Assembly (NCBI GenBank): GCA_007644065.1
Contig: VJWN01000014.1
Span: forward strand, 806,001 to 870,000
DNA from: Margaritispora aquatica
Taxonomy: Eukaryota; Ascomycota; Leotiomycetes; Helotiales; Discinellaceae
Length of the DNA stretch: 64,000 nucleotides
Direction: 5' to 3'
A program made the translations under genes and the position numbers. This document shows positions 31,782-42,839 of the stretch, one piece after another. The notes beneath the pieces were generated by a model, which saw nothing but the letters and a program-made list of their open reading frames with translations, did not search any database and had not been told where the DNA came from. Each line of letters begins with the position of its first letter. The first letter of the stretch is position 1.

Positions 31782-33589
31782 ATGACAGCTTTTCCTTGCT
31801 TGCCCGGAAAGGTGCACCAATTCCTGAATGTTGTGATGTGCGTTGTCATTTTCGCGTCCATATGGTTGTATTTCCGTCGATATGTTGCTGCTTTCCCGGT
31901 GACCATTGAAAGTATATGGCAGATCTCACTAGCGGAAGTCAATCGGAAGAAGAACATCCGGCGTATACAGAAGATCAGTCCGGTTGTTGATGAGGAAACT
32001 GGGCTGGATAAGAAGAGGACTGTGGTGAGGCATCTGGCATCAGTGGTGGGGTATCGAGAGGAGCCTCACTTGTTCAGGAAGTGTTTGCAGAGCTATCGCG
32101 ACTCTCCGGGGCTTGAAATTATGCTCGTAGGAATTGATGGGGATGCGGATGGCGATATGGAGATGGTAAATATCGCTGGAGAGGTACGTCGCAATTTCGT
32201 GGACTTTTCAGTCAAACAGAGCTAACATGTGCCCAGGTCTTCTCCAACTCCATAACCAAAATCCACATCGACGAGCCTTATGGCACACTTGCTGTGCGTC
32301 TTGCGCAGAACTATGTCGATCGTAAGTTAGAAGACGAGAAGCGAGTCAGATACGAGCCTCAATTGAGGAACAATTCAGAGACGCTACCAACAGAATTGTT
32401 GGAGGAAGCGTACAAGTATGCTTTGCAACTGGTACTTGAGAAAGCAGTTGCCACTCTACAACAACACCAAGTGCTTCAATCATCTGACTTAGATCTCCGA
32501 GCAATCTGCCTGTATCAGCCTCACAAGTGTAAGAAGGATATCATGTTCACAAACATGGTCTTTTCACTAGCTTTGGGCCACGCGAATGACATCGAATACC
32601 TTTGGACGAGCGACTCCGATACGTGGGTGTATACAGATACTTTATACCAGGTCATAGGTTGCATGTCTGCCGATCCCTTGATTGGTGGAAGTTGCTGTGC
32701 CCTTTCCATTCACAATGGCAAGGAAAGCACTATCGCACAGCTTGGAGCAGCAGCGTACTGGACTGAATTAGCAATTACAAGAGGACAGACTGGTGCTGTG
32801 GATTCCGTGGATTGTCAGCCTGGTCCTTGTGCTGCATTTCGACTATCTGCGTTGGAGCCAATTCTGCTAGCCTGGTACACTCAAACCTCCATTGGCATCA
32901 AGACCATTGTCAATGAAGATCGGCATTTGACGACAAATCTGCTCCTGAATGGTTGGAAAGTAACATTCAATACCTCGGCTCTAGCATCAACGGATACTCC
33001 AACAACGCTGCTTCGGTGGCTCCTCCAACAAATCCGCTGGGCGCGCGCAACACACATCGAAACTTTCCAGTATCCACAAGTATACTCCATACATGGACCT
33101 ATTCTCTTCGTGACTGCTATGAGGAGATTCTATGGTCCCCTCATCATCGGTATTTTCACCATCAGATACGTCTTGACTGGATACACTGTCCACACTTACA
33201 GTCTGTATGATGTTTTAGGTAGAATCATACTCTGCACAGCATACAATTTTCTGGTGAATGGCAAGAACGTCAATGGTATTGGCTACCTGATTCTCTCTCA
33301 GGTCTTCTATCAACTGCCCCTGCCTGGCATCATGTTTTGGTCCGTGGTCACTGTGCTCGAAGGCGGCTGGGGTACCAGGATGCGGAATCAGAGTGAGCAA
33401 CGCAAGGAGAAGTGGGCAGGATTAGAGAATCTTTGGTCGACCACAGCTGTTGTAGTTTGGATGGGTTTTGTCGCTGCGGCACTCACGAGATACTTGGCGT
33501 TCAGAGTCGTACCAGAGTTGATGGTACCATTAATGGTGCTTTCTAGTAGTGTGACAGTCATAGTTTTATATCGTGTGCTTCTAACTTAA
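31782..33589 (+). CDS. GT2 polysaccharide synthase
   Basis: Two exons, 31782-32183 and 32237-33589, give 584 residues. It is a processive family-2 transferase of the chitin/hyaluronan synthase type. Features: an N-terminal transmembrane helix (VVMCVVIFASIWLYF), ASVVGYREEP (nucleotide-sugar start), LWTSDSDTW (DxD near residue 260), PGPCAAFRLSALEP, NEDRHLT (acid catalyst), QQIRWAR (QxxRW), and three or four C-terminal membrane helices. It should couple polymer synthesis to export across the plasma membrane. The first ATG of the frame is used, but the frame is open further 5' and another exon may exist. The polymer cannot be read from sequence. Divergent from two GT31-like genes, it may act with them. 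Confidence 0.88.
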
Positions 33590-34077
33590 GGAAGGTATAG
33601 TTTAAAGTAGAAGTGTGAGTTGGTCGGGGTGAGAGGAGTATTTCATTTCATTTGAAGGGCTTGAGATACCCTTGAAACACATTTCATGAACACATATTAG
33701 TATTTTTAGTGAAGCTCAGAGCTTACTTAGATCATTTATTAGTGTGCAGACAAATTGCGATGCATATTGAAGAGGAGGCTGCCATCATGATATGTGCTAA
33801 TAATTACCTAATAAGCGGGACCCACTAACCTTATTCCCTCGACATTGGACTTCTTTATCTCAACCTCACCTCATTCTCGAAAGACTTTCATACTTGATTC
33901 TCATCAATCGTTCACCTCACTGCGATAATGGAAGGGAGACACTCTTGCTGAATGCTTTGATTGTTCGCCTCCTTCGCACCACGTGAGAACTGGTCCTTCC
34001 CGCCACTCTTCCATAAAGACGATCAAGCCAGTTCCGCCAACCGCCCTGTACTACTTGGACTCAAAGCTGGTGGCCGT
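33590..34077. other. Intergenic, convergent 3' ends
   Basis: A 490-bp spacer between the GT2 (+) and GTPase (-) genes. No coding or structural signal is seen. Confidence 0.4.
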
Positions 34078-36103
34078 TTAGTCCACTAGAATCGTTTCAG
34101 TCAGCAAATGGTTTGAATTTCTGTTTACTATTAGGAGCCTAACCAATCCCTCTTTCTCGCCCTCCGTGATAGCTGCATCAACTGCGATTTGCAATATCTC
34201 TTTCAGGTCTTTACGCTTGAACGGAAGGCTGAAGTTAAAGCTTCTCACTCGGCCACTAATCAGTGAATGTGCTAACTTCCTCAAATTAGAGACCGCAAAT
34301 TTGTCCAGGACTTCATTCAGTTCAGCGCTTGCCAATACTCGTTGTCCGTTGCCGTTCTCATTCTGAGATAGCCGTCTGATCTGACTTTTCTCCTTCACTC
34401 TCCAGAATAAGGTCTCAAAGATAATGTTGAGATCGGCTGCCCAACGAAGGTATTCTCTGGCATAGAGAGGACCACTGAAAACCCCGCTCGGATCAACAGC
34501 TCGTCCAAAGGCGAAAGCACCACCGTTGCTACACAGCATCCTGAATCGATGGATTACAGAGTCTTTTTCCAGGTGGCCACAGTCGCATATGTTCCACTGC
34601 CAGATGCATCAATACTGAGATTCGGACGAAATGGGGACAAACAAGAACGTCCTCATATATCTCTTGTGAGATGTCTAGCGAGAACCAACAGATTACTTAC
34701 CTGCAATCGAATTGTATCATACATCCTGTTGAAGATGTCTTGATGAAAGAGTGGTTTTATCAAAGGCACAGGAATCAATATCCCAGCTCGAACGTAAGTT
34801 GTTGAGATTGCTTTAATAGAACTTGAGATGGATCCTTTCTAATTATCAGTATCAGGTGAAGTGCGGCCTTCGTATCCAACACTTACGTTCGCGCTTATTA
34901 CTAGCAATAACTTGCTGTGCACCGATCCATAACTTTTTCAAGTTTGGAGTTATAACTCTTGTTGTTTCTTCCACCAATTGCCTAACCAAAACACGATCTG
35001 TTCAAGTCAACATGACCACCCCGACGCGCTTAATGCAGGGTAATACCTGTGTTTGACACAATCTCTGTTCTCACTCCTCCCCCCAAATATCTTTCTAAGG
35101 GTCTCTGAACATCCTTTCTGACGAGCTCCCTAGCGTCACCTCTAGCAAGAGCAAGAGTATGACTGGGAGACCAGGTAGTTGTAGGAGGCCCCCCATGCGC
35201 AAGCTGCATGAAACGGGACTGGAGGCATTCAGCAACAATCAAGTCAAATTTTGTCAACACAAAAACAATAGGTACTCCATAATGTCTGATCGACGCGAGA
35301 AGCTCTTGCTCGGCTGGTAGGAGAAGCCTGGCAGCTGTACAGCTGACACAGTACCTGAAATGTAAGCGATCCTACAAGATGCAAATAAGGCAGCACGACT
35401 CACCAGATACAATGCAGCTTGTTCTCTAAGTCGGTCATACCCGCGCAATGAGCAACAAATCTCTTGACCTCCTCGAGATTGGACGTCTCCCCGGCTTCAA
35501 AACCTCCACTGTCATGCAGTGCTAGCAAAGGATTGTTTCTAGAATTATGTTTTCAGCTTTAATGGTGCCTCGAAATGAAGCACTGGTTAGCATCAAGAAC
35601 AACTCGTACCTCGATGTTCTGGCATTCCAAACTAAAGAGTGGATCAGCTCATGATTACAGCTCACAAACCAATAAATTCAATTAGATACCGCGGAACTCA
35701 GAATGACCGAGAAAATCTCACAACGTCAAAATGATGCTTACCTGAATGATGGCCCCTACCGATTCCTATCACTGAGTAAGAGAGAGTAGCCCTGTTAACT
35801 CATCACGATATGCGACTTGGTTACCTTGATGCACAACCCCCATCTACATTTATCTAGCATTCAGCTACTGGAAACATAGGTTGGATTGTTCTTCAATCTT
35901 ACACTTTCTTCGGAGACTCCAAACACCATACTGAGGAGGGTTGATTTTCCAACCCCACTACACCCAATAACCAGAATTCGAAACCGCCGGCATTTGTGTG
36001 TCAGGTATTCTTCGTCCGTGTCCGAATCGTCTGGATCTACATTTGGCCATCTCGATGCTATGGAACTATGTCCAGCTTCATAATGCTTGGTAGAGTCTGC
36101 CAT
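34078..36103 (-). CDS. P-loop GTPase, nine exons
   Basis: Exons 36103-35903, 35853-35825, 35771-35743, 35631-35610, 35538-35404, 35354-35047, 34997-34887, 34834-34701, 34596-34078; all phases close, 495 residues. G1 is GCSGVGKS (47-54), G3 is HDSGGFEAGE (Asp near 103) and G4 is VLTKFD (173-176), so this is a small G-domain protein of the fungal type with a long C-terminal helical region (VITPNLKKLW, SSSIKAISTTYV). The G1-G3 linker comes from three tiny exons of 29, 29 and 22 nt. Exon borders at 35853 and 34834 are the least certain (alternative acceptors exist). Such fungal G-domain proteins are expanded and lack known functions; a membrane or immune-type role is only a possibility. Confidence 0.75.
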
Positions 36104-36729
36104 TTGTGCTGAAATAATGAGCTATTGTCAAGTGACCAGCAAATTTGCACTGCAGTATTAAAACTCGAGATGCAGCACTTCTGAGAACTGCTCAGCCTGT
36201 TCCTTCAATCTCATACAAGTCCAATTAGTCTACATGTTGATCCACTAATTTTGAGTGATGATTGGAACGACTCAGTGTTGAGTTCCTACGAGAACAAAGT
36301 TCGGAGAAGCACCCATGTTGTGGCTGAGCCACAAGGAGTGTCTCATTCAACCAACAAATCAGCAACCGAGGCGTCGGTAAGCTGAAATGGAACGAATGGA
36401 ACGAGAAAGACTCATGAGAATTGAAGATAAGCAACCGTAACGTTGAGGCTCTGTCGATGTGGTTGGGCTGCCACCTAATACCTGCTGGGCATTTGCAAAC
36501 CGACGGCCTAGACTCCTTCTGCGTCACGCCAGCTCATTCTATACTAGACATTCATGCAATCGTGAGCTAATGATGTGTCAAATTCATTAGTTTGATCGAA
36601 AGCCTTGATGAGAAAACGGTTCTAGGTACAAACACGGGGTTTTACATCGGCATCTTCAATTTTAGCATCAACAAGATAACCTACATGGATGATCCTACCG
36701 AGATCAAGTGATAGGTTCTTCGTAGCTTT
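36104..36729. promoter_or_regulatory. Divergent promoter, GTPase / orphan gene
   Basis: About 630 bp between head-to-head genes. A short AT-rich leader precedes each start. No clear motif is seen. Confidence 0.35.
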
Positions 36730-39090
36730 ATGGCTTGTGCGATAAATTTGTTGAAGTCCCACCTCAACGGGCTTCTTCTTGAAGCCGATCATGATAATTC
36801 AATCCTAGGCTTGGAAGACAGACTGGATCCAATCTTTAGCCATGGGCCAATTTTGGAGATCGGCTCTTGCTCGTGTATACACAAAAGAGGACGTCACCAT
36901 CCAGTACCCGACGCCCCTTCTCACTTCTTCACACCTATTGATGCCGATCAGTTGCGGCCATATCAGCGATTGTTTGCAACATGTATCATCACTGATAGGG
37001 CACATCTTATGACGAAGTTCCTTGGTGCCCCAGCTGGCTTCAATGACGCCAACTTCAAGACTGCCACCAACGAGGAAGATTTTGATCGCGTACCAGGAGT
37101 CGATAGGTACGATGCTAGAGCACTCTTGAGGGCAAAAAGGTCCTTCTTTGGCATTTCCTTGTCAAGATATTTGCGGTCAACACGGGATCCTTACTGGTCT
37201 GACCCCGAGGAGCGTAGGAAAGAACGCAACTGGCTTATTGACGAACTTTTAGAGTTGATGAGAAGGATGGCACTTTTGAGCGTGGAGGATACAGTGAGGA
37301 TGTCAACTATCCATATGGATGCATTAGTTATCCGAGAATCAGATGCCACTATCAATCGGACCGGACCTGTAACACGAAGTGCACGCGATCTGAGCATGTC
37401 CATCGCGTCTCTAGGTTATCTGGTGCTTGAGATTTTGTGGTTCATTGAAGGTGGAGCTCGTGATGTGCTGGCCCTTGACAACAAACGCTCCTCTAATTGC
37501 GGCATCGCTAGCAGAAATCTGTCGCCTCGGTTTGATGTGGACCTGGAACCAGACCTTTCGAAGGCCTTTCAAATGGCATGGGTGATGATACAAGTGAACG
37601 AAGATCCATACCTACCTACAACAGATGGAAGCGATTTGACCTACGAGAGTGTTTACAAAGTCTTTCGAGATATCTGGCCGTTATCAACTATGCACATGTT
37701 CCCGACTGGTGTTTCAAGCCGTAGTCTCATATGCGATAGCTCCTCAACAGGTGTTTCCAGCAAGCGGCGAGATTCTCATTTTGACGAAATCTCAAAAGCA
37801 GAAGACTTCAAATGGATGTGAGTTCACGTCTATTGTCTCCGAAAGACTATAAAGCACCAATTCAGCGAACTAATCGATGAATTAGAATCTTTACATACAA
37901 GAGAGGTATTAAGACTTTGACAGGATGTCGAATGAAAGTTTTTGTCTCAGGTCATCGTCTTCGCTTCGAGATCTTTGAAAGCCCTGTAAAGTCGTTTCTT
38001 GAACATAGTATGATATTCAATCTCCCCAGAAAGAGTGAGAGTTCTAATGGGATGTAATAGTTAACATCAACTCCTGCAGTCTTGTTCCTCTGTATATATA
38101 TTCAGATGCATTTGCAGACCATGGGATCAGACTACAGCTCGAAATTGATCATCCGGGTTACCAAGACGGGCACCTCAACTTCTATTTTCAAAACAAAGAT
38201 GGTCGGTTCTTCATATATATTTATTTTCGCTGCATGCACTAACTTTACCTAGATATGAGGATTTTCGAGGCACTTCTCACTGGAAGGGAGATCCTGACAG
38301 AGTAGGTAGTGACCCAAATGGCAAATGAGTACGACTGACAGCAACAGTGCAACGCTTCAAAGCTTTTCTATTGAGACTAGAAAGTCAGTGTGGGCATCCA
38401 TGAAAAGAGCAGCCATTCCTGGAGTCAGAGCTGAGGTAAAGAAATGGAAAGATATTGGAAATGATGTCGCGGGAGATTGCTGCAGAGGTGTGCAAATATG
38501 GAGAGTCATGACGAATGAGGATCTGGTGAGTTTCCTTAATAATCCCCAATAAGTGCACATATTACGACAGAAGGATTGAATTAACAAATCTGTAGGTGAG
38601 TGATACACAACTTGAGCCTTGCAAATCTCGAGTTGGGCAATATAAGGAGCTTAAGTTTGAGATCGCACTCTTCCGTGAAGATGCATTAATGGTAGTGGGA
38701 GGTACTTTGGTCTCAACTCTGGGAAATATTTAGGTCTTCTTGCTGACTTGCATCTACAGTGAAATCGATCATGAATTTAAAGGCCTTCAGTTCCTCCAAA
38801 CTAGCAGTTGCGAGCAAGAAACCCGATGAATATTATTCCTTGACTGGTAGGCTACACACAACGGAAGATGGGGACAAGCTTCCGGGCTTGCCTTTATTTC
38901 AGGTTTACCCTTTTAAACAACCAGCAAATAGCAGAGTTATCTTGCTAGAAAAGTTGACATTAGGCTTTAAAAGTAAACTAGTTCGAGGTATGTTCAATCA
39001 CTTGCACAATAGTTAACAGCTTTGAATCAGCTAACATTAGGTACAGAAAATTTTGTAGCGAGCCTTGAAAGGATGCAGCTTGGGGCATAG
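36730..39090 (+). CDS. Orphan protein of unknown function, eight exons
   Basis: Exons 36730-37817, 37886-38007, 38106-38201, 38253-38301, 38342-38525, 38596-38701, 38760-38987, 39041-39090; phases agree and end at TAG, giving 640 residues. The first exon is helical and charged, with SIASLGYLVLEILWFIEGG as the only hydrophobic stretch. The second half has beta-type segments (HGIRLQLEIDHPGYQDG, LNFYFQNKD) and ends in KSKLVRGTENFVASLERM. I do not recognise a family and see no catalytic motif. The acceptor before exon 3 is the weakest (another CAG lies 25 bp upstream, out of frame). Good splice sites and frame continuity over eight exons make a real gene likely. Confidence 0.7.
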
Positions 39091-39627
39091 AGTTTGGACT
39101 GTAAGCAAATAGTTTTACATGGAGGTGCTTCATTATTTCAGCAAATGCCACGAGATACCCATTCATATCCAAGATCCCGAAGAATGAAGTGTGCAACGCA
39201 ACCCCACGAAAGCGATCAAACTCGAAAGCGCCATGGTGTGTGGCTGAGGTCTTTTTGGTCAATTCGATATCTCACGATAACAACAGAAGCCATCGATTGG
39301 CCTCAATATGAGATTATAAGCGAGTGGCGCTGTTCTTTTGCGTGGGACATGGGTAGGAATCTCGGTGAGCACCGTGAGGTCTCATGCAGCCTCATGGTGA
39401 TCTGCTGCTGTCATTGCTTTTTTTTTAAAGGGATCTTCGCATCCCCACCATTCCTCAAACGATGAACGTGTGTGATGAGCTTCAGGAGAATTCTTCATGG
39501 ACCAGCCTTTGACATTTCGTTCTGTTTCTCTACCTAACTCCTCCTTACAAGCCGACCTACTTCATCAAAAGGCTTGGAATTAATACCCACCTCATGGTAC
39601 GAGGCTGTAGCCTCAAAGATCATCAAC
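39091..39627. promoter_or_regulatory. Promoter of ammonium transporter
   Basis: A 540-bp spacer with a T-rich run near 39419. A plus-strand short frame here (39094-39465) is not supported. Confidence 0.35.
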
Positions 39628-42272
39628 ATGGCCAATGTAAGTTTGTAGTAGGGTTACACCAAGAAGAGGACTGACATGCTCATAGAATGGCGACAATACT
39701 TGGATTTTAATTAGTTCGGGACTAGTATTCCTAATGCTGCCAGGAATTGCCCTTTTTTACAGTGGACTTAGAAGTCAGGGGACCGTCCTTTCGTTATTGC
39801 TGATCAATATGATGGCATTCTCGCTGGTGACTATCCAATGGTTTCTTTTCGGCTATTCACTAGTCTTCTCTCCAACGTCAAACAATCCCATTATCGGGAA
39901 CCTTTACAATTCTTTGTTTCTGAACACGATGCTTGAAGACTCCCATCCTGGCATTCCGGAAAAAGATATTTCAACTTTACCATACGCTTTGTTTCAAGGC
40001 ATGTTCGCAGCATTTACTATAACTATTATCACTGGTGTTATTGCGGAAAGAGGTCGCTTAGTACCGTTCCTATTGTTCACAATTCTCTGGACCACATTTG
40101 GATATGATCCTGTGGCGTACTGGTATGTCAATCTAACTACTTACACCTTTGCTGTTATTGTGTCGAATGTTTTGTAGCCTTCGGTTTTATGATGGTAGTT
40201 TCGATTTTCTTATTGCCTTGGGTTCAAGTAACTGCTTCGTTATCAAGAACCCAGATAAACGTCAAATACTATAAGTGACTAACCAGAATTAGGATGTGGA
40301 ATTCAAAGGGTTGGGGAGAGCAATGGGATGTTTTAGACTGGGCAGGGGGGACGCCTGTACACAGTAAGTTTTTTTTCTCTTTCGCTGACGCTTGCTAGTA
40401 ATGTACACAACAATATACTCGAAACGAAGGAATTAGACCAGGGGGCTTCCGGCCTTTGTTTCATAAGCTTGGATTCATGAATTTGACTTCTTGCTAACAT
40501 ATATCTGTAGTCGCTTCTGGTGCTGCTTCGTTCGCTTATACACTGATGCTAAAGCGCATCCGAAAAACCTCTGCAGACGAATCAGACTCACATGATGATA
40601 CCTCGGAGGAGCATGACACAGACATGCCATCGGGATCCAAAGTTCGGAGTGCCGAAAGTAAACTCATTGGTCATAACTTGCCTTACGCTTTTCTTGGCCT
40701 TCTTCTAATGTGGTTTGGATGGTTCGGATTCAAGTATGTCGTCCCCTCATCTCAAAGAATTGTGTGCTTCATTTGAAAGGTCCCTCACGGGCACCTTTAT
40801 GAAAGCACAAGATGATTCGAAGATTCGTCGACATCGACATAGATTGAGAAGGCGAAAAATCTAGGCTGACAACAAGATAGTGCTGGAAGTGAGTTGAAAG
40901 CAAATCGACGTGCGGCATCGACATTTATTTCCACCCATATAGCCGCTACTTCAGGTGGATTTGCATATTGTCTCTTTCAGCGGTGGAAAAGTAATTGGTC
41001 TGGCATTGGGTTTTGTACTGGGGCCCTCGCAGGTCTGGTGGCCATCACTCCTGGGGCTGGATATGTACGTGTTCTCTTTGAAGATCATGAAACAGATTAT
41101 ATGTGGCACCCATCTCAAAGATGTTTTCCAGTTGATGCCGCTGCAAAATTGAGTGTGCTCATGCAAGGCTGATTTGATTTTAGGTCCCAATGTGGTCAGC
41201 ACTAGTATTTGGAATTACAGCCTCTCTTATATGCCACACTATCCTTTTCTTTACAGCCACTACGAGACGGTTAGAGGAGCCGCTTGATATAGTTGTCGTT
41301 CATGGTATTGGTGGACTCTGGGGCATGTAAGAATTGACCATAGAGTTTCTATGCGTTTAGACTAATGCTTAATAGGTTCCTAACCGGCATATTTGCAGAG
41401 TAAGACCTCCAATTGGTAAAGTAAACATCAGCTAATTTAGATTCTAGCCAAGCAGTAGCAGCACTTGATGGCTTAGTGATAAAAGGAGGAGCCATCAATC
41501 ACAATCCAATGCAAATACTGTACCTATTTCATCATCCTTTCAAAGCACATAGACTAACAGAACTAGCTACCAGCTTGCGGGTGGTCTCGCAGGCTTCGGT
41601 TGGTCGTTCATCGTCGCTCTCCTAATTCTATACCTCATCCACTTCTCCTCTCGATATATCAACGGCCTCGAACTACGCACAAAGCCTCGTTTACACTCGC
41701 TTAGAGAAATGTGGGTGGATGAAGAGGAGCAAGGCGACGAGCATCCATACAATTTCTACTATGCGCCAGTTGATCGAGAGCACAAGCTTGTTCCAGCTCC
41801 CGCTACTGGCCGACATGTTCATGCGCCACTGCCGACCTCAGTACCAGTCCCTACGTCAACTACCGAGCCAGAGCCAGAACCGGAGCCAGAGTCAGAGCCA
41901 CATCCGGATCCAGATCCAGATATAATCTCACCATCAACGAGAGTCTACATATCCAGCAAAGCACCAGCGCTAGTGCCAGTTCCAGTATCTCCATTAGAAG
42001 ACTGGATGAAAGAGCCACATGAAGGGTCGATACTAATGAAGGAATTAAAACCAGAGAAGATCGATAAGCCCATGGATACTACGATGGGGATGTACATTGG
42101 TCTTGGCCGCGGAGGAGGTGGAGCGGTAGACGATAATGCCGGCGAGGGGTCTTCGGGCATCCGTACTCTGGGAGGAGGAGAGCCGCCGCTGGGATTTGCA
42201 AGAGGCGATTTTGGAGGCTTGGGAAGGGGAGAGGTGGTCCATGGAAGTGAAGCATCGGCTTCAAGCTCGTAG
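39628..42272 (+). CDS. Amt/MEP ammonium transporter
   Basis: Nine exons: 39628-39636, 39686-40122, 40293-40363, 40511-40733, 40881-41064, 41184-41326, 41376-41399, 41448-41519, 41567-42272; phases agree, 622 residues. It moves ammonium through the plasma membrane. Family marks are NGDNTWILISSGLVFLMLPG at the first helix, DWAGGTPVH (pore His near 172), GFNAGSELKAN, GAGYVPMWSALVFGI and VVVHGIGGLWGMF (pore His near 348). The coding start is only 9 nt (Met-Ala-Asn) and one exon is 24 nt. The cytoplasmic tail of about 200 residues is far longer than usual, with an acidic EP-rich run (near 41865-41920) and a Gly-rich end. Fungal Amt/MEP genes are usually under nitrogen control, which I cannot confirm here. 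Confidence 0.93.
41865..41922 (+). repeat. Imperfect GAGCCA hexamer repeat in tail
   Basis: Coding repeat of Glu-Pro, then His/Asp-Pro, units at the transporter C-terminus (PEPEPEPESEP, then DPDPD). Slippage is likely, so length may vary between strains. Confidence 0.7.
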
Positions 42273-42839
42273 GGGAGGGACTTTTCGCCTAGACTTGCCT
42301 GATTTGACATGGGGGTGGCCTTTAATAATAGCAGGATCGTTTTAATGTAATTCTACCACAATTTCCATACCTTTATCGGATCTTCTATAGATAATTTAGT
42401 AATTGTAAATGCCTATAAGCAGACGCTTTATTGCGGAAACAATTTGCTGCCTTCTAGAAGAAATGCCAAGCTCTTACCATTAATCCAAAACTCTCCGCAC
42501 TCTCCACAAGGCAAAACAGCATTTGCATCACGAAATTCACACTTCTCGCGCACAACCAAGCGAGGAGGCAATGAAGAAGGAACAGAGAAGTTAATAGCGA
42601 ATGGTTACTATCTACTATCTCGCTGGTTTAAGCCTAACTCGAATACATCTTGTCCTAACCACTGCCCGCACACAAAAGCAAATAAGGGTATCAATGCTCG
42701 CTACTCAACGAATGCCTCCCTCGTCATCCTATCAACATCCATGTGAAACTTTAGTTCTCTAAACAAGCCCCCAAAGCAAATATGCTACTCAAGTGAGCGG
42801 CAAACCCCACTCACTCTCCTTCACCACCACTCAAGACAT
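42273..42839. other. Intergenic, convergent 3' ends
   Basis: A 570-bp spacer between the transporter (+) and GH78-like gene (-). Nothing supported. Confidence 0.4.

Noticed and set aside
31385..31909. 174-codon plus-strand frame overlapping the GT2 start
   Set aside because: It is Cys-rich without motifs and overlaps a clear GT2 exon in another frame; it may be 5' leader.
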